DNA of 62,968 nucleotides from JBBSIN01 sp038232055 (lineage in GTDB: Bacteria; Actinomycetota; Actinomycetes; JADGOV01): contig JBBSIN010000005.1 of assembly GCA_038232055.1 (NCBI GenBank), positions 1-62,968 of the forward strand, given 5' to 3'. This document shows, piece by piece, positions 1-7,261 of this stretch. The position numbers were made by a program, and so were the translations under genes. How positions within the stretch are numbered: position 1 is the first letter of the stretch; each line of letters starts with the position of its first letter. The notes under the pieces are model-generated. The model ran no database searches, was not told the origin of the DNA, and worked only from the letters and a program-made list of their open reading frames with translations.

Positions 1-210
1 ATCCCGGTGCCAGCCGACTTCAACGGTGACGGCAAGGCCGAACGCGCGGTCTTTCGGCCGTCGACCGGAACGTGGTGGGTGGCCGGAGCGGCGCCGGTGC
101 ACTGGGGCGCTCGTGGCGACATCCCGGTGCCAGCCGACTTCAACGGTGACGGCAAGGCCGATCGCGCGGTCTTCCGGCCGTCGACCGGAACATGGTGGGT
201 GGCCCGCTAA
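1..210 (+). CDS. C-terminal end of a repeat-containing, probably secreted protein (5' end outside window)
   Basis: The frame is open from base 1 and stops at 208-210, so only the last 69 residues are visible. They form one full and one partial copy of a 40-residue unit containing the calcium-binding-like motif DFNGDGKA followed by RPSTGTWWV. DxNxDG motifs spaced this way are typical of FG-GAP/VCBS-type beta-propeller repeats in extracellular actinobacterial proteins; secretion and calcium binding are inferred, since the signal peptide would lie upstream of the window. The protein ends abruptly in the middle of a unit. The upstream part probably holds more copies. The catalytic or adhesive role, if any, cannot be told from this piece. 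Confidence 0.75.
   Translation: MPVPADFNGDGKAERAVFRPSTGTWWVAGAAPVHWGARGDIPVPADFNGDGKADRAVFRPSTGTWWVAR
1..210 (+). repeat. 120-base coding tandem repeat (1.75 copies visible)
   Basis: Bases 1-120 and 121-210 are copies of the same 120-base unit, which encodes 40 residues. Over the first 84 bases of the unit I count only three differences, so the duplication is recent or kept homogeneous by recombination. The array runs off the left edge of the window. Confidence 0.9.
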
Positions 211-318
211 CGGAGCAAGTCGTCCTCCTGGACGTGGCGAGTCAAGTCTGCGACGGCCGCTTCGGCTGGCTAAACGGAGCTGCTGACCCCCGATCCGGGT
301 GACCGCAGTCGACCTGAG

Positions 319-400
319 CGATCTCCTTCGCCCGGCGTGTGGTGGCTGGCGGGCGGCTTTGGAGATCGTCGGGCCACAACAGCGCGAGCGAAGGAGATCG
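319..400 (+). repeat. 82-base dispersed inverted-repeat element, copy 1
   Basis: It begins CGATCTCCTTCGC and ends GCGAAGGAGATCG, perfect 13-base terminal inverted repeats, with a 56-base core between. The same length, ends and alignable core occur at 17652, 22094 and 37240. This copy has the most diverged core; its inner part can pair TGTGG with CCACA. It lies between two convergent genes and has no coding capacity. Confidence 0.85.
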
Positions 401-401
401 T

Positions 402-415
402 TTCCGGCGCCGGAA
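402..415. other. 14-base perfect palindrome next to element copy 1
   Basis: TTCCGGCGCCGGAA is self-complementary and starts one base after the end of the 82-base element. It could be a protein-binding site or part of a larger fold; nothing decides between them. Confidence 0.5.
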
Positions 416-497
416 GATCGTTGGGGGCGGCCCGGCCGGACCCGGCGCGAGCCGGCGCCGCCCGACCCGCGCCAGACGCGCCCGGCCCACTGACGCG

Positions 498-577
498 GTC
501 CGAGGATTGGTCCGAGGGATGATCATGCCAATGCGAGCGTATGCGCCAGCATGATCTCCTCGGACAAGTCCTCGGAC
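498..577. other. Long imperfect inverted repeat (about 30-base arms, 20-base loop)
   Basis: The arm at 498-528 is nearly the reverse complement of 549-577. The outer ends GTCCGAGG/CCTCGGAC and inner ends GATCATGC/GCATGATC match, and the interior carries a few mismatches and a size difference of about two bases. The loop is 529-548. It lies between convergent genes, so it may end transcription from either side, but no T-run follows. Confidence 0.7.
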
Positions 578-765
578 GATCACTCCGACGATTTCTCAGA
601 CGATCTCGGACGATTCCGCCGCAGGCTGGGAGATCAGCGGCGCGGTCCTTGGTCAACCGGGTCGGTGGTCCACGATCGTCGTGGTCTGCGCGCCGATCGC
701 GGTGCGTCAGTACCAGCGCTCGATCCGCTCCTGACGCCGTGAACGTCGTGGCCGGCCGGTCTCGG

Positions 766-1374
766 TCAGCCGCGTCGACGGCGGGGGAGCATGGCGAGGA
801 GGGCACCGAGTACGACGCCGAAGAGGAGGTGCGCGACCAGGAAGACGACGCCGCCGATCTCCCGGACGCCCTCGAAGCTCGACACCCGACGCTGCAGGAG
901 CGGACCGGCCTCGTACCCGAGCAGGACGAATCCCAGGAGGAACAAGACGAGCAACCAGGCGACGCCCAGCGCCACCAGTGACGGCACGGTCAACCGGGCC
1001 GCCCGCTGGCGTCGCGTGGTGAGTGCGGCGAAGACCCCGCCGGCGGCCGCCGACAGGACGGCGAGCCAGGCGAGGGCCGCGACCAGCCCCATCGCGCCGA
1101 ACCGGTAGTGCAGTTGGGAGACCCCAGGCAGCACCCGGCTACCGACGAAGATCGCGTACACCGACTTCAGCCCGTAGAGCACGCCATGTCCCTGGGCGAG
1201 TGCCACGACGGTGATCAGGACGAGATAGACCACTCCGGCCAGGAGGCCGGAGACGATGCCGCGGAGGATCCACGGTCCCAGCGGGATGGCCGCCAGCGGT
1301 GTCGACGTACCGCTCCGGTCGGTTCGTCGCAAGGGGGCGATTCGGCCGCGCTGGGCGTCGTTACTGCGTTCCAT
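766..1374 (-). CDS. Polytopic membrane protein of unknown function
   Basis: A 202-residue protein with a short polar, basic N-terminus and four hydrophobic segments, at roughly residues 30-52, 88-110, 125-150 and 170-195, ending in an RRRR cluster. The ATG at 1374 is chosen because GGAGAGG lies just upstream and the hydrophobic part begins soon after. Its layout (RG-hydrophobic start, H-L-x-FG motif in the last helix) resembles the membrane protein at 30715-31221, suggesting distant relatives. It is divergent from the histidine kinase at 1528, with about 150 bases of shared upstream sequence. I do not recognise a named family. Confidence 0.7.
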   Translation of the reverse strand: MERSNDAQRGRIAPLRRTDRSGTSTPLAAIPLGPWILRGIVSGLLAGVVYLVLITVVALAQGHGVLYGLKSVYAIFVGSRVLPGVSQLHYRFGAMGLVAALAWLAVLSAAAGGVFAALTTRRQRAARLTVPSLVALGVAWLLVLFLLGFVLLGYEAGPLLQRRVSSFEGVREIGGVVFLVAHLLFGVVLGALLAMLPRRRRG

Positions 1375-1527
1375 CGGCCTCTCCTCGTCGTTTCTGTGAG
1401 TCGCGTGCGCCGCGTCACCTGAGGCACTACCCGCCCGGTTCCTGCCGGCTGCGCCACGTCCCGTGTTGTCACGAGACAGCAAGGCGTCGTCGGGCAGGAT
1501 GGGTCTGACACGCCACGAGGAGGCTCG

Positions 1528-2967
1528 ATGAACCCGCGCGGTTCGGCGGCCGCCGGAGGTGGCGGATGGCGGAGCTTTCGCCCGCGCAGCCGGTTCCGTC
1601 TGCTCGGTCTGCGCGCCCGGGTGAGCCTCCTGTTCGCACTCGGCGCGCTGGGCCTGTCGATCCTGCTGGCCGTCGTCACCTACCTGACGGTCAGTCGCTA
1701 CCTGTTCCTCCAGCGGGAGCGCGCGACGTTGCGCCAGACGAGTGCCAATGCCCGCGTGGTGCAGGACGCGCTGGCGGCCAGTGGTCTGTCGCCGCAACAG
1801 GTGCTCGACGGTGTGCACCGAGCGGAGCGCGTCGACGGGCCGGATTCGCTCCTGTTATCCGCGGGGGACTGGGTTTCCGCGTCGGGGCGGATCGGCAGCG
1901 ACGACCTGCCGCCGCAGCTTCGCCGAGAGGTTCGAGAGGGACAGCGGACGCAGCAGCGGGTCTCCATCGACGGCCGGCCGCGGTTGGCCGTTGCGGTGCC
2001 GCTGGTCCCGGCCGGCTCGGCGTACGTCGAGGTGTTTCCGCTAGACGAGCTCACCGCCGCGCTCCACACGCTGGCCGTCGTGCTCACCGGTGCCGCGGCG
2101 CTCACCACGGCACTGGGCGCCGTCGTCGGCCAGTGGGCGAGCCGCCGAGCGCTTCGGCCGCTGTCCGCCGTGACAGCCGCCGCCTCCGCCATCGCCGAGG
2201 GCCACCTCGACACGAGGCTGGACGGCGGGCGCGACCGGCAGCTCGGGTCGCTCGCAGCTTCGTTCAACGAGACGGCCGACGCGTTGCAGCGCCGCGTGCA
2301 GAACGACGCGCGCTTCGCGGCCGACGTCAGTCACGAGCTCCGCTCGCCGCTGACCACCATGGTCAACGCCGTCGAGGTGCTGCAGACCCGCCGGCACGAG
2401 CTCTCCGCGTCGGCGGCGGACGTCCTACAGCTACTCGACGCCGACGTACGGCGGTTCGAGCGCATGGTCCGTGAGCTGCTGGAGATCTCCCGCAGCTACG
2501 ACGGCAACGCCGATCTCGTCCTCGAGGACGTGCGCATCGGCGAGCTGGTCCGGCACGCCGCCGACGCGACCGCCGGCCGACCCGTGACCGTCGTGGTTCC
2601 CACCGCCGAGGCGCTGGTGGTCAAGGCCGACCGGCGACGGCTCGAGCGGGTCTTCGTCAACCTCGTGGAGAACGCCGAGCGGCACGGGCGCGGCATCGAC
2701 CGGGTGGTCGTCGAGCCGTCGGCGGCCGGGGTCCGCTGCTGCGTGGACGACGAGGGTCCCGGCGTGCCCCAGCAGCATTCGGCGCGCATCTTCGAGCGGT
2801 TCGCCCGTGGCCCCGCTGCGGCTTCTGCCGACGGCGGCGCGTCGGGCACCGGGCTCGGCCTGGCACTGGTGGCCGAGCACGCCCGGCTGCACGGTGGGCG
2901 CGTCTGGGTGGAGAACCGGCCGGGCGCCGGCGCCCGCTTCGTGCTCGAGCTCCCGGTCGTCGGCTGA
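1528..2967 (+). CDS. Two-component sensor histidine kinase (HAMP, HisKA, HATPase)
   Basis: A 479-residue membrane kinase. A first membrane helix at about residues 28-55 is followed by an extracytoplasmic sensor region, a second helix at about 180-200, a HAMP linker (about 205-260), the dimerisation/phosphoacceptor box VSHELRSPL with H269 as the phosphorylated histidine, and an ATPase domain with N-box (NLVENAERHG), DDEGPG and GTGLGLALV motifs. GAGGAGG sits seven bases before the ATG. The likely partner regulator lies immediately downstream on the opposite strand, ending 13 bases away, instead of in the same operon. The signal sensed is unknown. Confidence 0.93.
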   Translation: MNPRGSAAAGGGGWRSFRPRSRFRLLGLRARVSLLFALGALGLSILLAVVTYLTVSRYLFLQRERATLRQTSANARVVQDALAASGLSPQQVLDGVHRAERVDGPDSLLLSAGDWVSASGRIGSDDLPPQLRREVREGQRTQQRVSIDGRPRLAVAVPLVPAGSAYVEVFPLDELTAALHTLAVVLTGAAALTTALGAVVGQWASRRALRPLSAVTAAASAIAEGHLDTRLDGGRDRQLGSLAASFNETADALQRRVQNDARFAADVSHELRSPLTTMVNAVEVLQTRRHELSASAADVLQLLDADVRRFERMVRELLEISRSYDGNADLVLEDVRIGELVRHAADATAGRPVTVVVPTAEALVVKADRRRLERVFVNLVENAERHGRGIDRVVVEPSAAGVRCCVDDEGPGVPQQHSARIFERFARGPAAASADGGASGTGLGLALVAEHARLHGGRVWVENRPGAGARFVLELPVVG

Positions 2968-2980
2968 GGCAGGCCGCCGC

Positions 2981-3706
2981 TCAAACCGCCACCCGGTAGC
3001 CCAGCCCGCGGACGGTCAGAACGAGCCGTGGGTCGGCCGGATCCGGTTCGATCTTCAGGCGCAGCCGTCGGATATGGACGTCGATCAGCCGGGTGTCGCC
3101 GAAGTACCCGTAGCCCCAGACGCGTTCGAGGAGCTGCTCCCGCGTCACGAGCCGACCCGGCTCAGCGGTGAGCTCGCAGAGCAGCCGGAACTCGGTCTTC
3201 GTCAGCGGAATCGGCGCCCCGGCTCGGCGTACCACTCCCTGCCGAGGCAGCACCTCCAGGTCGCCGACCCGAACCGCATCGTCGCCGCCGCTGCTCTGAC
3301 GTGCCCGCCGCAGCAGCGCCCGGATCCGGGCATCGAGCTCCTTCGCGACGAGCGGCTTGGTCATGTAGTCGTCGGCACCGGCCTCCAGGCCGGCGACGAC
3401 GTCGGCGCTGTCACCGCGGGCCGTCACGACGATGACGGGTAGGTCGCCGCGGCGTCGAATCTCCCGGCAGACCTCGAGGCCGTTGATCCCGGGAAGCATG
3501 AGGTCGAGCAGCACGACGTCGGGCGGCTGCGCCTCCAGGCGTTGCAACCCCTGCTCGCCGCTGTCGGCCACGGTCACCCGGTAGCCCTCGTCCGCCAGGG
3601 CGAGGCCGAGCACGTGCCGGATCCGCGCGTCGTCCTCCACGAGCATGACGTGGGCGCCGATCGTGGCCGTCAGGGTGTCACCTGCTCGGTTGCTGCCGCT
3701 CGACAC
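2981..3706 (-). CDS. OmpR/PhoB-family response regulator
   Basis: A receiver domain comes first (acidic pair EDD at 24-26, phospho-acceptor D68, K117), then a winged-helix DNA-binding domain ending in RGLGYRVAV, the classic OmpR family end. It probably takes phosphate from the kinase at 1528-2967, whose 3' end it faces. The GTG at 3706 is used because the receiver's first strand (HVMLVEDD) needs residues before the ATG at 3646, and an AGGCGG lies upstream of the GTG. That start overlaps the preceding membrane-protein gene by 37 bases, implying co-transcription and coupling. A start at 3646 (221 residues) is the alternative. Confidence 0.92.
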   Translation of the reverse strand: MSSGSNRAGDTLTATIGAHVMLVEDDARIRHVLGLALADEGYRVTVADSGEQGLQRLEAQPPDVVLLDLMLPGINGLEVCREIRRRGDLPVIVVTARGDSADVVAGLEAGADDYMTKPLVAKELDARIRALLRRARQSSGGDDAVRVGDLEVLPRQGVVRRAGAPIPLTKTEFRLLCELTAEPGRLVTREQLLERVWGYGYFGDTRLIDVHIRRLRLKIEPDPADPRLVLTVRGLGYRVAV

Positions 3707-4113
3707 TGGTCCGCCTGCTTCCGAACCGCGGGCTGCAGCTGGTCGAGCCGGGTCAGGACGCGGCGTACGGCCGCCGCGTCGAGGTTGCGGATGGCCCGGA
3801 CCCCGTCGCTGACGACGCCCAGCGCCTGCTCGGCCCGGTCGGCCGCCGCCAGGCAGGAAGCCGGGACCGTGACCGTGCGGTCGGCACTGACGCCTGCCGA
3901 CGGCGAGGGAGACGGCGTTGTGCTGCTCGCGGCCGCCGGCCTCGCGTTCCCGGTGTCACCGGCTTTCGTGACCCCGATCACGACGGCGCCCAGCAGCACG
4001 CCCAGCAGGAACGCTACGGCCGGGATCAGCCAGAAGCGCGCGCCGCCGCTCCGCCGAGGTGTGGGCGCAGGATCCGACGAGGGGACGTCGGTACGCCGCG
4101 GTTGATCGGTCAT
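3670..4113 (-). CDS. Small single-pass membrane-anchored protein, unknown function
   Basis: 147 residues. A proline- and charge-rich cytoplasmic N-terminus is followed by one membrane helix (about 28-50), a Ser/Thr/Pro-rich linker (about 58-75) and an outside domain of about 70 residues with two cysteines (in SCLAA and DQCRA) that could form a disulfide. The outside part looks helical (AADRAEQAL, LTRLDQLQPAV). Its gene directly precedes and overlaps the response regulator, so it may act with the two-component pair, for instance as an accessory sensor; that is inference from position only. Confidence 0.7.
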   Translation of the reverse strand: MTDQPRRTDVPSSDPAPTPRRSGGARFWLIPAVAFLLGVLLGAVVIGVTKAGDTGNARPAAASSTTPSPSPSAGVSADRTVTVPASCLAAADRAEQALGVVSDGVRAIRNLDAAAVRRVLTRLDQLQPAVRKQADQCRAAATEQVTP

Positions 4114-4238
4114 TCCAGCTCCTCAGCTCCGGCATCTGCAAGATCGAGTACCCGTGCCGCGCGGCAGGATGCGGACGGCAACCTTGCGAATGTGCGTCAA
4201 ACGGGTGCGAGAACCCGGCCTCGGGTAGTGCCCCGATC

Positions 4239-4859
4239 ATGCGACGCAGCTTCGCGGGCGCCGACGAGCGCACCGTACGGACCCTCGACGGCGTTCTCGG
4301 CATCTGGGTGGCGCTCTGGCTGGTCATCGGCGCCTGGTCGGCGTACGAGATATGGCAGCTCTCGTCGCTGAGCCGCAGCACGATCGAGTCGGGGCACGCG
4401 TTGGACCGGGCGGGGAGCGCCTTCCAGAGCCTGGGCGGGTTGCCGATCGTCGGTGACGGGACTGCCCAGTTCGGCGGCCAGCTCCGCAGCACGGCCGCCG
4501 ACATCGTCGACAGTGCGCAGCAGGCCGGACGCAGCACTCGCCGTCTCAGCGTCCTGCTCGGCCTGTCCATCTTCCTCATCCCGGTCGCGCCGGTGGCCGG
4601 CGTATACCTGCCGCTCCGGATCTCCCGGCGGCGCGAAATCACCCAGCTCACCAGGGCAGTGCGGGCGGACCCGGACGACCGGGTGCTGGACGCCTACCTG
4701 GCCCGCCGCGCCGTGACGCACCTGCCGTACGCCGTGCTGCGCCAGGTCAGCGCCGATCCCGATCACGACCTCGACACCGGGCAACACCGCGCGCTCGCCG
4801 ACGCGGAGTTGCTGCGGCTTGGAGTCGGAGTCGGTGCCCGCCGCCATCGCGCCGGGTGA
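4239..4859 (+). CDS. Two-helix membrane protein coupled to the MMPL gene
   Basis: About 206 residues from the ATG at 4239. One helix lies near residues 18-40 and a second near 105-128, with a largely helical extracytoplasmic stretch between them and a charged C-terminal tail of about 75 residues. No strong ribosome-binding site precedes 4239, so the start is uncertain. The stop TGA overlaps the GTG of the MMPL transporter by four bases, so the two are almost certainly co-translated. The topology, two helices around a periplasmic helical hairpin, would fit an accessory subunit, but I recognise no family. Confidence 0.68.
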   Translation: MRRSFAGADERTVRTLDGVLGIWVALWLVIGAWSAYEIWQLSSLSRSTIESGHALDRAGSAFQSLGGLPIVGDGTAQFGGQLRSTAADIVDSAQQAGRSTRRLSVLLGLSIFLIPVAPVAGVYLPLRISRRREITQLTRAVRADPDDRVLDAYLARRAVTHLPYAVLRQVSADPDHDLDTGQHRALADAELLRLGVGVGARRHRAG

Positions 4860-7144
4860 GCGCCGACCGGCGGCCTGCCGCGCTCGACCCGGCCCGACCG
4901 CGCGAGGGTCCGCTGTCCTCGGCGTACGCCGGCCTTGTCCTGCGGCTGCGGTGGATCATCGTGCTGGGCTGGCTGGGCATCGCGACGGCGGCCACCTTGG
5001 TCCTGCCCAGCATCGCCGACGAGGGTGGCGATGACCTGGGTGGGCTCATCCCACGGGACAACCCGGCGATCCGCACCGAGCTCCGGGCGCTCGACATGTT
5101 CGGCTTCCCGCTCACGGGCCGTACGATCGTCGTCCAGCACGACCCACAGGGGCTGACCCCGGTCGCTCAGGCGCGCAGCGTACTCGCCGCTGCCGCGGTC
5201 AACCAGCGGCAGCGCCGCGACGACGCCGTCGTCCTCGGCGCGCTGCCGGTGCCGAACACCCTCGGGCTTTTCCCGTCGGCCAGCGAACGCGGGACCACGG
5301 TCCTGACGTACCTGTTCATGTCGCCGCGGACCAGCTTCCTCGGCCAGCAACGGGCCGCGCAGCACTACGTCGACACCTACCTGTCGGGTAGGGACGACGC
5401 CGTCGTGGGGGTCACCGGATCGATCCCGGCCCGGGCCCAGCAGGGGCGTCTCGTGCAGGCCGCGTTGCCCACCATGGAGCTGCTGACCGTCCTCGCCGTC
5501 GTCGTGCTGGTCGGGGCCAACTTCCGCTCCCTCGTGGCGCCGCTGATCGCGGTCACCGCCGTCGCGATCTCCTTCGTGGTCACCCTGCGCATCGCTGGTC
5601 TGGTCGGCCACCTGCTGGGGGTGTCGGTCCCAGGGGAACTCGAGCCGCTGATCGTCGCGCTTCTTCTCGGCGTGGTCACGGACTACGCGATCTTCTTCCT
5701 GTCCGCCCTCCGGCGCTCGCTGGGCAACGGGGAGGAGCGGTTCGCCGCCGCACACCGGGCAACCGCGAGCTTCGCGCCGATCGTGCTCGCGGCCGGGCTG
5801 ACTGTCGCCGCCGGCACGGCCGCCCTGCTGGCCGCACAGTCCGGGTTCTTCCGCGCGTTCGGCCCCGGCATGGCGCTCGCCGTGCTGGCCGGTGTCATCG
5901 TCTCGGTGACCCTGGTGCCTGCACTGCTCGCCATCCTCGGCCGGCGCGCGCTCTGGCCCAGCTCGGCGCGGTTCTCCGCGCGGGACGAGATGCCCGGCCC
6001 GGCACCAACGTTGCTGTTCAGCCGGGTCTTCCGCGGCCGCACCATCACCCTGCTCACCAGACCGAGGCTGGCCGCGGCCGTCTTCGTTGTCTGCACGGCC
6101 GGTCTGGTGTTGGCGGGGCTGCCCCTGCGACACATCCAGCTCGGGCTGAGCTTCACGCCGTCGCTGCCGGCGTCGAACTCCGTCAGCCGGGCAGCGGTGG
6201 CCGCCGGCGCCGGGTTTGCGCCGGGCATCGTCTCACCGACCACCCTGCTGCTCGAAGGGAACGGCCTGGGCGCCCGACTCCCAGAGCTGCGACGCCTGCA
6301 GGGGCTGGTCCGTGACCAGCCCGGCGTGGCCGGCGTCTTCGGACCGGGCGAGAAGGTCACCCCGCTCGTCCTCGGCGTCGTGCTGGCCCGCAACGGTGAC
6401 GCGGCTCGAATGCTGATCGTGCTGCAGGACGAACCGCTCGGCGCCGCGGCCATCGACCGGTTCGCCGCCCTCCGAGCAGCCATGCCGTCGCTGCTCGCCC
6501 GCAGTGGCCTGCGCGGCGTGCGGGCCGACTTCGCCGGTGACACCGCTCTCGCTGCGGGCATTATCACCGAAACGCGCGCCGACCTCGGCCGCATCGCGCT
6601 CGCGGCGCTCGTGGTCAACCTCCTGCTGCTCGTGATCTTCCTGCGGGCCCTCGTCGCGCCCCTCTACCTGCTCGCTAGCAGCGTGCTCGCGCTGACCGGT
6701 GCCCTCGGCTTGACCACGTGGCTCTTCCAGGACGTCCTTGGGCACGACGGCCTGACGTTCTACGTGCCGTTCGCCGCCGCGGTCCTGCTCGTGGCGCTGG
6801 GCTCGGACTACAACATCTTCGGCGTGGGGCATGTGTGGGAGGAGGCACGCCACCGACCGATGCGAGAGGCGATCGCGGTCGCCGTCCCGGAGTCCACCCG
6901 AGCCATCACCGCCGCGGCCATCACGCTGGCGGTGAGCTTCGCGCTGCTCGCGGTCGTCCCGCTTCGACCATTCCGCGAACTCGCCTTCGCGATGGCTGCC
7001 GGAATCCTGCTCGACGCCATCGTCGTACGGTCGTTCCTCGTCCCTGCCATGCTGACCCTCGTCGGTCCGGCGAGTGGATGGCCCAGCCGGCGGCTCCACC
7101 TCAAGGCCGCGCAGGTAAGACATCCGTCATCCGCCGATGGCTAG
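4856..7144 (+). CDS. MMPL-family RND transporter
   Basis: 762 residues with the RND layout: a first helix near 25-45, a large outside loop, a block of five to six helices (about 190-365), a second helix and outside loop (about 400-570), and a final block of helices (about 575-745). The paired features VTDYAIFFLSALRR and GSDYNIFGVGHVW are the repeated Asp-Tyr motifs used for proton coupling in MMPL proteins. The family exports lipids or hydrophobic compounds across the actinobacterial envelope. GTG at 4856 overlaps the previous stop. At 762 residues it is shorter than MmpL3. The substrate cannot be predicted. Confidence 0.9.
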   Translation: MSADRRPAALDPARPREGPLSSAYAGLVLRLRWIIVLGWLGIATAATLVLPSIADEGGDDLGGLIPRDNPAIRTELRALDMFGFPLTGRTIVVQHDPQGLTPVAQARSVLAAAAVNQRQRRDDAVVLGALPVPNTLGLFPSASERGTTVLTYLFMSPRTSFLGQQRAAQHYVDTYLSGRDDAVVGVTGSIPARAQQGRLVQAALPTMELLTVLAVVVLVGANFRSLVAPLIAVTAVAISFVVTLRIAGLVGHLLGVSVPGELEPLIVALLLGVVTDYAIFFLSALRRSLGNGEERFAAAHRATASFAPIVLAAGLTVAAGTAALLAAQSGFFRAFGPGMALAVLAGVIVSVTLVPALLAILGRRALWPSSARFSARDEMPGPAPTLLFSRVFRGRTITLLTRPRLAAAVFVVCTAGLVLAGLPLRHIQLGLSFTPSLPASNSVSRAAVAAGAGFAPGIVSPTTLLLEGNGLGARLPELRRLQGLVRDQPGVAGVFGPGEKVTPLVLGVVLARNGDAARMLIVLQDEPLGAAAIDRFAALRAAMPSLLARSGLRGVRADFAGDTALAAGIITETRADLGRIALAALVVNLLLLVIFLRALVAPLYLLASSVLALTGALGLTTWLFQDVLGHDGLTFYVPFAAAVLLVALGSDYNIFGVGHVWEEARHRPMREAIAVAVPESTRAITAAAITLAVSFALLAVVPLRPFRELAFAMAAGILLDAIVVRSFLVPAMLTLVGPASGWPSRRLHLKAAQVRHPSSADG

Positions 7145-7185
7145 CCGTCTGGCTGCCCGCGGTGCAGGGTGCGAGTAGCAGCCGG

Positions 7186-7211
7186 GTTTAGCGTCGAGAC
7201 AACCGGTGTAT
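7186..7211 (+). promoter_or_regulatory. Possible SigB/SigF-type promoter of the ThDP-enzyme operon
   Basis: GTTT (7186-7189) and GTGTAT (7206-7211) are separated by 16 bases, close to the GTTT-N(14-17)-GGGTAT consensus of actinobacterial group 3 stress sigma factors. The pair sits about 50 bases upstream of the ATG at 7262. One base departs from the -10 consensus. Confidence 0.4.
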
Positions 7212-7261
7212 CGCCATACGAGGTATCCCATCAGACACGGCTCGATCCTAGGGAGTGCGTT

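Larger units (their letters stand above)
211..765. other. Gene-free, structure-rich stretch between convergent genes
   Basis: No convincing gene lies between the stop of the repeat protein (210) and the stop of the leftward membrane protein (766). It holds an 82-base dispersed element (319-400), a perfect 14-base palindrome (402-415), a long imperfect hairpin (498-577) and a run of degenerate ten- to twelve-base repeats of the type TCGGACGATC (about 570-620). The rest, about 620-765, shows nothing I can name. Confidence 0.6.
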
